Source: Nitrospira sp. ST-bin4
Lineage (GTDB): Bacteria; Nitrospirota; Nitrospiria; Nitrospirales; Nitrospiraceae
Assembly (NCBI GenBank): GCA_002083565.1
Contig: MSXM01000062.1
Location: 11,093-69,430 of the forward strand
DNA length: 58,338 nt
Direction: 5' to 3'
The position numbers and the translations under genes are program-made. Each line of letters begins with the position of its first letter. Within the stretch, counting starts at the first letter, position 1. This document shows positions 1-7,056 of this stretch, piece by piece. The notes under the pieces were generated by a model, which was not told the origin of the DNA, ran no database searches, and saw nothing but the letters and a program-made list of their open reading frames with translations.

Positions 1-851
1 CGATAAAAGTCGCCGAACCTGTCCTTCACATAGACCGGAATCTCCTGGGCCTCCGGCAGGCGGATGGTTCGATAGTTTGTTGTCTCGACGCGACCCTGTT
101 TTGTCAGAAAGTAAATGAAGAGCTCCTGCGCTCCCTCCGCATTCACGGTGCCTAGCCGGATGGGGAGCATGAACTTGGGTGATTCAAACGCAATCTGTAG
201 TGGACGCAAATGGCTCAGACCCAGTTTCTCCTGTTCGCCAAGGTTGATCTTCGCCACAAAGAATTTCATGTGTTGCTTGAGATAGCTTTGTAAAATAGCT
301 GATGCTCCGTTTGGAACCTTATAACCGCTCTCGCTCAGCCAGACTTCAAGACCGTTACTCTCCTTGGCCGAAAGAATCAGGATGTCGTACTCGCCGACGG
401 TGTACTGAGCTTCGATCGTGACTCCCAGAGCACGGTCCCGTTCCCGCTTCACCTCGGCTGACGCCGGAGGCGTATTTTTCAAGGCGCCCATCTTATCTTG
501 AAACAGGTCATAACGCCGACAAGGGTTTTCGTCAAAGTATTCAACCAATCGCGGCGCCGAATAATCGGCAAGATGCTTGAGGACTGCCGCCTCACCGATA
601 TGGATCTGTTCCTTTTCCAGTATCGTCGGCACCGGCACAACCATCGCGAATTCTTTGACATCCCCCTTGAAGTCATTGGCCATCGTGATGACGGTCTTGT
701 TGTCATGCCGTGCGATGGTTACCTCGGAGGCTTTATTGAAGAGTTTGGTATCGGCCTTGGCCACATAGAAGCCGCAGAAAGCCGATGCGTCGCCGGTCCA
801 GGCGAGCAGGCCGATGAGCAGTGTGAATGCTGTCGCACTGATGCGTTTCAT
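1..851 (-). CDS. DUF2330 family secreted protein (3' end beyond window)
   Basis: The reading frame is open from the ATG at 851 to the window edge, so the C-terminus is missing. The start has a GGAGG six bases upstream. The product begins MKRISATAFTLLIGLL and has a Sec signal peptide ending near DASA, followed by the motif FCGFYVAKADTKLFNKASEV, which is characteristic of DUF2330 proteins. The visible part (283 residues) is soluble and presumably periplasmic. Its start overlaps the stop of the upstream RnfD-like gene by four bases (ATGA), which implies translational coupling. DUF2330 has no established biochemical function; pairing with a membrane electron-transfer-like subunit is the only contextual hint. 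Confidence 0.85.
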   Translation of the reverse strand, partial: MKRISATAFTLLIGLLAWTGDASAFCGFYVAKADTKLFNKASEVTIARHDNKTVITMANDFKGDVKEFAMVVPVPTILEKEQIHIGEAAVLKHLADYSAPRLVEYFDENPCRRYDLFQDKMGALKNTPPASAEVKRERDRALGVTIEAQYTVGEYDILILSAKESNGLEVWLSESGYKVPNGASAILQSYLKQHMKFFVAKINLGEQEKLGLSHLRPLQIAFESPKFMLPIRLGTVNAEGAQELFIYFLTKQGRVETTNYRTIRLPEAQEIPVYVKDRFGDFY

Positions 852-1765
852 GAGAACCTCCTTGGTTGGTGAACGGACGATACTGAATACAGACGGTTGA
901 CGGCTACCGGTTGGTCTATGACGTGTGACTGTGGGCTATGCACCCGCTCACCGATTGATGGTTTGGACCAATCATAGCGAGAGCCTGGAAGCAGATAGTC
1001 GATCAATGGGACGAATGGCGCGCAGGCGATCAGTCCCCACAGCGGGCCGTTGGGGCGAAACAAACCGAATTGAACATAGAGAGCGGCTATTGTGACGAGC
1101 AGCGCATAGACGATGCGGCCGGTTCTCGAATCCGGCGTCGTTTTCGGGTCTGAAATCATGAAAAAGGCAAAGATGAGCAGTGCGCCGCTCTCGATTTGGT
1201 GGAGCGGGATCCTCAGCGGATCGCCAAGCCAGAGTGCCCGTACTATGAGAAGACCGACGTAGAAGATGAGAAAGGCCACCGTCACATCCGCTCGCGCCGC
1301 GCGAGTGACGACGAGGCCGCCGAGACAGGCGATCAAGAAGCCGAACCAGGCGACCTGCCCCCATTGCCCGGGTGACATCCAGCCGAGGCCGCTGGTCAAC
1401 ACCACGGCGAGCGCCAGATTAGTCGGGTTGAAGACGTGCTTGTCCTTCCATCGGATGACAAACTTGCCGGCGATGGCAAGGAACGATGCCAGCGCTGCGA
1501 CGGGGAGCTGGTCCGTACGAAGTAGGAGGCAGAGAGAGAGGGCTGAGATCAAGGGGCTTTTGGGGTCGAACGCGGGTAGGTTGAAGAAGCGAGTGCCGGC
1601 ATATTGGGTGAGGAGTGCCGTGCCGAGCGTGATCGTAATCTGCCAAGGTGAGACCTCAAAGTGGAGCCAGAGAAGGCCATAGAGGAGGAGTGCGGAGAGG
1701 CTGGCGATCTGGTAAAGACGGGGATCGCGCCAGAGAACTGGTCTGAGTGGTTGATCCTGTCCCAT
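848..1765 (-). CDS. RnfD/NqrB-like integral membrane protein
   Basis: A 305-residue polytopic membrane protein with about eight to ten hydrophobic segments. The segment around residues 95-125 (KFVIRWKDKHVFNPTNLALA) matches the conserved FNP region of RnfD/NqrB subunits, which in Rnf and Nqr complexes carry a covalent FMN and take part in redox-driven ion pumping. No other Rnf or Nqr subunit lies nearby, so this is probably a stand-alone paralogue. The start at 1765 has GGGGGAGG seven bases upstream. It overlaps the following DUF2330 gene by four bases and the two form an operon. A role as a membrane anchor or electron conduit is inference. Confidence 0.75.
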   Translation of the reverse strand: MGQDQPLRPVLWRDPRLYQIASLSALLLYGLLWLHFEVSPWQITITLGTALLTQYAGTRFFNLPAFDPKSPLISALSLCLLLRTDQLPVAALASFLAIAGKFVIRWKDKHVFNPTNLALAVVLTSGLGWMSPGQWGQVAWFGFLIACLGGLVVTRAARADVTVAFLIFYVGLLIVRALWLGDPLRIPLHQIESGALLIFAFFMISDPKTTPDSRTGRIVYALLVTIAALYVQFGLFRPNGPLWGLIACAPFVPLIDYLLPGSRYDWSKPSIGERVHSPQSHVIDQPVAVNRLYSVSSVHQPRRFS

Positions 1766-1912
1766 GTGATCCTCCCCCTAGCACGCCATGGTGTTGTGGC
1801 GGCCTTCACGGAGGATATGGGGCCAGGTTCACAATCCTTTCAGCCCGGTGTGACCAGGATTTTGAGAGTTCGATTCATAAGTGTATCGGGGGCAGACTAC
1901 GGTAACGCCGGT

Positions 1913-1945
1913 GCCCGTCCCCGTTCGCAAAGGGCGGGCTTTTTC
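1913..1945 (+). terminator. Rho-independent terminator-like hairpin in divergent intergenic region
   Basis: GCCCGTCC and GGGCGGGC form an 8-bp stem (one G-U pair) with an 11-base loop, followed by TTTTTC. No plus-strand gene lies immediately upstream between 1766 and 1913, so it may end a small RNA or act as an attenuator for the gene at 2076. Nothing else is recognisable in 1766-2075. Confidence 0.5.
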
Positions 1946-2075
1946 TTGCCGTCTTGCGACTCTCCTGATTCAGTATTGTGTCTGTGAGATGGAGGTTTAC
2001 CGGCTGGAAGTGCGACGGTCGGAAGAAAAACGCGATCTTTCGGACCGTCGTGAGCCACATGACGGAGGGTAACGG

Positions 2076-2903
2076 ATGACGAAACACGTTCCGCCTCGCA
2101 TCTACTGTATCCCAGCGACTGACGCGCCGGTGGTGGCGGTGTTTCGCCGAGGTCCCTCGCAATGGGCGCATGTCGGACGTTGGGATCTGGCTGCCGGACG
2201 ATATGAACCTGGCGCTTGGCTGGCTGGGCGCATATTTCCACGGCGGGCCGATCTCTCTCCGGACGGAATCTATCTTTGCTACTTTGCACATAAACCCAGC
2301 GCGACATGGGGCCATGGTGAGGCGTACGTCGCCATCTCGAAGTTGCCGTGGCTTACCGCGCTCCATGCACTTGCCACATGCGGCACCTGGACTCGTGGAT
2401 ACTATTTCACTCAGGACGGCGGCAATGAAGATTCCCGGGCCGCAGCACTGCCGATCCCATATGGCCTCCGTTCTATTCCGGCTGTGCAATTCGCCAATGA
2501 AAGGCGGCGGGGATGGATTGAAGCGCCCGATTCTCCTATTCGCAATCCCAATGATACATGGGATGAGCGCCGCAACGCGCGCATGCGGAAACCTCAACCG
2601 CATGGCACTCGGATATTGTGTGTGGAAAGCGTCGGATGGGCAGGAGGAGAGTTCGGGGCGGATCAAGCGGTGGATGGCCTGAGCGTGCGGTATTCGATGG
2701 AATCCGGAGGCGACATTGAGATGCTCGACGATCTTCAATGGGCCGACTGGAATCGAGAGGGGGAATTATTGGTTGCCACCCGATCCGGCCGACTTCAAGT
2801 GCGGAGATGTGTCGATGCCCGGTCTGTCGTGACGTTTGAAGCAGACTTGTCCACACTCGAACCGAATCCTGTCCCGGCTCCTTCCTGGGCAGGGCATTGG
2901 TGA
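2076..2903 (+). CDS. Conserved hypothetical cytoplasmic protein
   Basis: A 275-residue soluble protein without signal peptide or membrane segment. The start is supported by GGAGGG eight bases upstream. The N-terminal half is rich in Trp, Tyr and Gly (for example the stretch WGHGEAYVAISKLPWL near residue 78). The C-terminal part (DDLQWADWNREGELLVATRS) resembles a single beta-propeller-like strand pattern that reports stored data, but I do not recognise a named family. Codon use is typical of the window. Transcribed divergently from the RnfD-like gene. Function unknown. Confidence 0.7.
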   Translation: MTKHVPPRIYCIPATDAPVVAVFRRGPSQWAHVGRWDLAAGRYEPGAWLAGRIFPRRADLSPDGIYLCYFAHKPSATWGHGEAYVAISKLPWLTALHALATCGTWTRGYYFTQDGGNEDSRAAALPIPYGLRSIPAVQFANERRRGWIEAPDSPIRNPNDTWDERRNARMRKPQPHGTRILCVESVGWAGGEFGADQAVDGLSVRYSMESGGDIEMLDDLQWADWNREGELLVATRSGRLQVRRCVDARSVVTFEADLSTLEPNPVPAPSWAGHW

Positions 2904-3175
2904 CCGGTTGCCGGACGCCTGACGTTCCGACACGTCCTTAAAGCGAACGACCCTCGCGCCAATTTGTTGTCTCTATTCCGAGCGTTTCATCGCAAAGCCA
3001 GCCTTGTAGGCCTTGTTGACCCTCCTAAAATGTTTGCTAGACTAGCAATTGATGCCGCCGGTGAGTCGATTCGCTTCACGAAGTGGGAACACAGACCGTC
3101 GCCGGCTGCGTGTGATGCCGGCCCGTATGCTCAATCACTCGCAATCTGAAAGCGGCAGGAGTTCGGGCGCCTGAC
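2904..3175. other. Intergenic region, no gene recognised
   Basis: No convincing coding sequence, RNA gene or terminator. The region leads into the lipoprotein fragment and lipoprotein pair downstream; it presumably holds their promoter, but I see no clear match to a consensus. Confidence 0.5.
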
Positions 3176-3358
3176 ATGCACAAGACATTATGCGTCGTGT
3201 TTCACGGCTTGTCGATCGTCGGCTGTGTCAGCACGAATCAGATTCCTGTGACCCGGGAAACGACGAATAGTCTCAATAACAAGGAAGTGACAACGACAGC
3301 ACGAAGCAAGCCGGACTTCTGCGTGGGCGATTTCAGAACCAACGTGTTCCAGCTGTAG
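3176..3358 (+). pseudogene. Truncated lipoprotein-like fragment
   Basis: A 60-codon frame encodes an N-terminus with a lipobox-like LSIVGC (around residues 12-17) followed by the hydrophilic stretch IPVTRETTNSLNNKEVTTT. It then stops. The layout (signal, lipobox Cys, then Thr-rich linker) looks like the start of a longer secreted lipoprotein that has lost its body. The ribosome-binding site is weak (AGGAG about 17 bases upstream). Alternatively it is a very short real lipoprotein. It precedes two intact lipoprotein genes. Confidence 0.35.
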
Positions 3359-3395
3359 GATGCCAACATACGGTTTCGCAGTACAGGAGGCGGCA

Positions 3396-4052
3396 ATGGC
3401 GACAAATTTTAATCCGGACAATCGTCGTGCTTATCGAGTGATCGCTGCCATATCATTCGCCCTATTGCTCGGAGGGTGCGGAGGCGGCACGCTGTTCGCG
3501 CTGAAAGATCCCGGATATCACATAAAGCCGACCTCGGTTAGTGTGATCACGGGCGGGTCTGAAGAAGCCGACCTCAAACTCGCCGAATACCTCACGAAAG
3601 AATTGAAAGAACGGACGACGCTGCAGGTCATCGACCAAGAGGTGGTGAGCAAAGCCGTTCCGAGCTATCCCATCGCCATCAAGACCGTTGAGGAAAACGA
3701 GGGTCAGGCGGCTTGGATTGATCCGGCTGAGAAACCGAAGATCGAAAAGATTCAAGCCAGGCTCAAGACCAACTATGTCTTTGTGATCTGGAGCAAGAAC
3801 ATGATGAAGAACACGGTGTGCTCAAATCGAGGCGGGTGCACGAATACCTATTCCGCCGATGTCTACGGCAATATGCTCGAATTCCCGGGCGGGAAGATCA
3901 TATCGCATACTGCATTCAACGAACGGAACAGCGACAGTGTCCTGCAGCTGTTCCGCGCGAAGGGCTACTATATCGATAAGATGCTCCAGAATTCGGCGGA
4001 AGGGATCGTGGACGAGTTCATTAAAGTCACCAACACCGGAAGGTCTAAATAA
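3396..4052 (+). CDS. Putative lipoprotein, first of a tandem pair
   Basis: I chose the ATG at 3396 because AGGAGGCGG lies just upstream; an in-frame ATG 36 bases earlier lacks a ribosome-binding site. The 218-residue product has a signal peptide ending in lipobox LLGGC (about residue 29), so it should be anchored to a membrane after lipidation. The mature part includes a region (around residues 105-145) that aligns with the next gene: SYPIAIKT...KIEKIQARLKTNYVFVIWS against NYPQLVKG...RVRELQHRLGVDYLYVLWA. The two are diverged tandem paralogues. Function is not known. Confidence 0.75.
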   Translation: MATNFNPDNRRAYRVIAAISFALLLGGCGGGTLFALKDPGYHIKPTSVSVITGGSEEADLKLAEYLTKELKERTTLQVIDQEVVSKAVPSYPIAIKTVEENEGQAAWIDPAEKPKIEKIQARLKTNYVFVIWSKNMMKNTVCSNRGGCTNTYSADVYGNMLEFPGGKIISHTAFNERNSDSVLQLFRAKGYYIDKMLQNSAEGIVDEFIKVTNTGRSK

Positions 4053-4066
4053 GAGGAGCAGCTATC

Positions 4067-4657
4067 ATGATGCGGCGTACACTCAGACGGTCCTGTCTGG
4101 CGGTCGGCATCGTCCTCCTGCTGAGCGGATGCGCCACGTTTCAACTGACGCACGAGCCCTTCCACCCGAAAGGAAAGAAACTGGCCGTCATCGCCGGATT
4201 GACCAACCCTGGTTCACTCCATGCCGCCCAGGCGCTGGCCGATGAACTGGCCAAGAGCAGCCGGTTCCAGATTACGCCGCTCAAGCAGGTTGCGCAGTCG
4301 ATTCCAAACTATCCCCAGTTGGTGAAGGGTCCGTATCACTCGGCGTATTTCGAGATCGATGTGGATTACGGAAAGACCGACCTCGCCCGGGTGAGAGAAT
4401 TACAGCACCGACTCGGCGTGGACTATCTGTACGTGCTGTGGGCTCCGGCCACGGTGTCCCACGGCAGCGGCGGATTGTTCTTCAAAAACTATCCGCTGAT
4501 GCAGGTGGTCGCCCAGCTGTTCGAAACTCCTGACAGCCGGGAAGTCGGGCGGGGCCAGTACGCCGTGCGGGTCGAGGAGAAGACCCATGAGATTTTGCGC
4601 GACGACATGCAGCGTGTAGCGAAAGAGCTGGCCGAAAAGACGAGCACGCTGAAGTGA
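4067..4657 (+). CDS. Putative lipoprotein, second of a tandem pair
   Basis: A 196-residue protein with a positively charged N-terminus, hydrophobic core and lipobox LLSGC at about residue 22. GAGGAG lies eight bases before the ATG. The gene follows the previous lipoprotein by 14 bases and is probably cotranscribed. It shares with it a central motif (helix ending RLGVDYLYVLWAP) and overall length, so the pair arose by duplication. No enzyme motif is visible. A trafficking or envelope role is only inference from lipidation. Confidence 0.75.
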   Translation: MMRRTLRRSCLAVGIVLLLSGCATFQLTHEPFHPKGKKLAVIAGLTNPGSLHAAQALADELAKSSRFQITPLKQVAQSIPNYPQLVKGPYHSAYFEIDVDYGKTDLARVRELQHRLGVDYLYVLWAPATVSHGSGGLFFKNYPLMQVVAQLFETPDSREVGRGQYAVRVEEKTHEILRDDMQRVAKELAEKTSTLK

Positions 4658-4708
4658 CGCTCTCCGGGCATCATCCTTGCCAAGCGATCCTGCAAGCCGC
4701 CAATCGTA

Positions 4709-6178
4709 TCAATTGATCGAAGGCCGGGGTTGCAGCTTCGATCGAAACTTGTCCACCCGATCGGCGATGAAACCAAATTTCGATTTCTGCGGATAGGGGA
4801 ATCGATAGGCGACAGGCTCCTCTTGTGGTGGCAAATGTTTCATATCCCGATACACGTTCACCGGAGCCGAATCGGCGGCAAGGCGAAACATGGAGCGATA
4901 GCCAAGGCCGCAGCCCGTGATATTGAGTAGCTCGCCGAACCCGTTTTGAGAGGCCCGCTGGATCGCTCGCGAGCCGATGGAACGAAAGGAATAAAATTGT
5001 CCCTTGGCCCACTTGTGTCCCCAATACAACTGCTCCACGGTCATTCTGGCCGGCTTATAGACCACATGCTCTCCGGTGTACGAGGTCCAGTTCTCGGTGA
5101 GAATCCGACCGGCGGCCTTGAGTTCCGCAAACTGCCTTGTTCCTGGATAGGGCGTCATAATGCGCCAGAGTGCCCCGGCCAGCCCCATGCGAGTCGCCCA
5201 CTCGGCGGTCCGCTCGAAGTCGTAGACGGTTTCGTGATCTAAGCCGCAGATAAATCCCGCATGGATATCGATCCCATGGTCATGGATGCGGCGGATCATC
5301 TCTTCATACAGCTTCGCGGAATTTTGCTTGTCCACGGACCTGAGTGAATCCTGGTTGATGGATTCGAGACCCATGAACATCGCGGAACATCCGGACTCTC
5401 TCAAGGTCTTGAGCAATTCCGGATGGTGGGCGATGTAGGTGGCGCTCATTTGACTCATCCATTTCTTCTTAAGCGGCTTCATCGCCTCGCATAGTTCTCT
5501 TGTGTACGCCGGATCGGACAGCAAGTCGTCGTCCCAAAACATCACCATCGGCCCGGTCATCTTTTCGACCAGTTTGACGACGTCGGCCGGTGGTTTCTTC
5601 CGGAATCCGTACCGGCCACCGCCCAGTGCCAGATGAATGGAACAGAAGGTACAGCGGTAATTGCATCCGCGTGTGGCCGTGAGTGCATCGCGGAACATAT
5701 AGCCTTGCGGCAAGAGGTCCCAGCGAGGAGGCTTGGCATCCCACTGTTCGACCATGTGCGGCATGTCGTATCGCGGCTTCAATTGTCCCTTCTTAAAGTC
5801 TTCCAGGAGCCGCGGAACCGTCAATTCTCCTTCTCCCACGACGATGGCATCCGCATGTTTGATAGCCTCATCCGGGAGCGTCGAGGGGTGAATGCCGCCG
5901 AGCACCACCTTCGCGCCGCGCTCGCGGAAGAGCCGCGCAACTTCATAGGCCCGAACGGCCACCACTGTCGTCACAGTAATGAACACGAGATCGAAGTCAC
6001 GGGAGAAATCCAATGGTCCGACGATTTCGTCTTGGATCTCGATGTCCCATTCATCGTCAGGGATTAATGCGGCAAGGGTAGGGAGATTCAAATTCGGCGT
6101 GCGAAACAGTTTCCAGACCGAATCCCACTTCTGATCCTCGGGATGGGGAATCACGAGACCGATCTTGTGTCGTCCCAT
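4709..6178 (-). CDS. B12-binding-domain radical SAM protein
   Basis: A 489-residue protein with an N-terminal Rossmann-like cobalamin-binding-type domain (about residues 1-140, ending VLGGIHPSTLPDEA and VVGEGE) and a radical SAM core (about 165-370) carrying the 4Fe-4S motif CNYRCTFC near residue 171. The classical DxHxxG cobalamin motif is not present, as in many members of this class. The C-terminal region (370-489) is family-specific. Such enzymes carry out radical methylations or rearrangements, several in lipid or hopanoid metabolism; the substrate cannot be deduced here. Start at 6178 has GGAGGAG upstream. It is convergent with the lipoprotein pair. Confidence 0.85.
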   Translation of the reverse strand: MGRHKIGLVIPHPEDQKWDSVWKLFRTPNLNLPTLAALIPDDEWDIEIQDEIVGPLDFSRDFDLVFITVTTVVAVRAYEVARLFRERGAKVVLGGIHPSTLPDEAIKHADAIVVGEGELTVPRLLEDFKKGQLKPRYDMPHMVEQWDAKPPRWDLLPQGYMFRDALTATRGCNYRCTFCSIHLALGGGRYGFRKKPPADVVKLVEKMTGPMVMFWDDDLLSDPAYTRELCEAMKPLKKKWMSQMSATYIAHHPELLKTLRESGCSAMFMGLESINQDSLRSVDKQNSAKLYEEMIRRIHDHGIDIHAGFICGLDHETVYDFERTAEWATRMGLAGALWRIMTPYPGTRQFAELKAAGRILTENWTSYTGEHVVYKPARMTVEQLYWGHKWAKGQFYSFRSIGSRAIQRASQNGFGELLNITGCGLGYRSMFRLAADSAPVNVYRDMKHLPPQEEPVAYRFPYPQKSKFGFIADRVDKFRSKLQPRPSIN

Positions 6179-6253
6179 AGCTCTTCTCCTCCGTGTGATC
6201 GCGTCAGGTAATGAGTGTGTTGTCTTCGGGTATCTCCTTTTGATGGACCGAGG

Positions 6254-6691
6254 CTAGCGCCTTTCTGTCCTTCCGCCCCTCGTGTAGAGATGCATAGGAC
6301 TGCCGGGCCAATACAGATTGCCGACATCGTATCGTTGATTCATCGGATCTGGCGAATAGGGACTTCCGTAACGACCGAAGGGGTCGTTGAGCCACTCGGG
6401 CTCGTAGATTTCTTGGCGCAATCGGTTCTGGCCATACGAAGACGATGTTCTGAACGGCTCAAAGTTCGTGGCTGATGCAGGACTATAGGGGTTGCCGTAC
6501 GGCCACAACTGTTCGAGGGAGGACTCATCGAGGGCACCGATCTGGTCGTCGGTATCTTCTGCCTCGTTCGGATCGGCAGGATCAGCCGCAGCCGGTGGAT
6601 AAACCGCATCGGTCGTGCTGGCGCTTGGGGCGGCGGCCCAGGCATAGAAAGGAAAACAGGTGAGGATGCAGGCGAGGAAGAGTCTCATCAT
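6254..6691 (-). CDS. Small secreted protein with NPYSP repeats
   Basis: A 145-residue protein with a Sec signal peptide (cleavage near YAWAAA). An acidic, Asp/Glu-rich linker (residues 36-58) follows, then Tyr/Pro/Ser-rich repeats of the type YGNPYSP and YGSPYSPDPM. These Y-G-x-P-Y-S-P repeats occur in small secreted proteins of several phyla and have no assigned function. AGGACA precedes the ATG pair at 6691. The gene is 75 bases upstream of the radical SAM gene on the same strand and may share its transcript. Confidence 0.7.
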   Translation of the reverse strand: MMRLFLACILTCFPFYAWAAAPSASTTDAVYPPAAADPADPNEAEDTDDQIGALDESSLEQLWPYGNPYSPASATNFEPFRTSSSYGQNRLRQEIYEPEWLNDPFGRYGSPYSPDPMNQRYDVGNLYWPGSPMHLYTRGGRTERR

Positions 6692-7056
6692 GCATTGTCC
6701 TGATGGACCGATGACAGCCTAAACTCTTCGAGGGAGGAGATCAAGAGGCGCGAGCAATGGTCGATCAAGGATCTTGATACGCTTAGCGCAGTTCCTGTCA
6801 CAATACGTGGTTTGTTCTGCCGGGTCGGCCGACTCTTGTGCCGGGCAGGATCACAAGCTTCCCTCCCGGTTTGACCAAGCCTTTGCCTGTAAGTCGTCGT
6901 TCCACCTCACCCCAGGTGCATCAGTCTGTTCAAACTTGGGCTCCTGCCCGAAAGCATACAGCCGTACTGCGAAGATGCACGGGTCATTACGGAAGGAACT
7001 GCGTGGTTTGGTTCAGGCTTGACATCGAGTTTGAGAAGGTTCAAGAAACATAGGAC
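6692..7056. other. Divergent intergenic region
   Basis: Separates the minus-strand secreted-protein gene from the plus-strand phosphofructokinase fusion. No coding sequence is convincing. A 15-base palindrome, ATCAAGGATCTTGAT (6764-6778), is a possible operator. TGTAAG occurs at 6889 but lacks the matching GAC element and is not counted as an ECF-type promoter. Confidence 0.4.

Noticed and set aside
1875..2738. Long minus-strand open frame opposite the hypothetical gene at 2076
   Set aside because: Shadow frame with implausible composition; the plus-strand frame has a good ribosome-binding site.
6889..6917. TGTAAG in the gap before the phosphofructokinase fusion
   Set aside because: No GAC element at the fixed 14-base distance.
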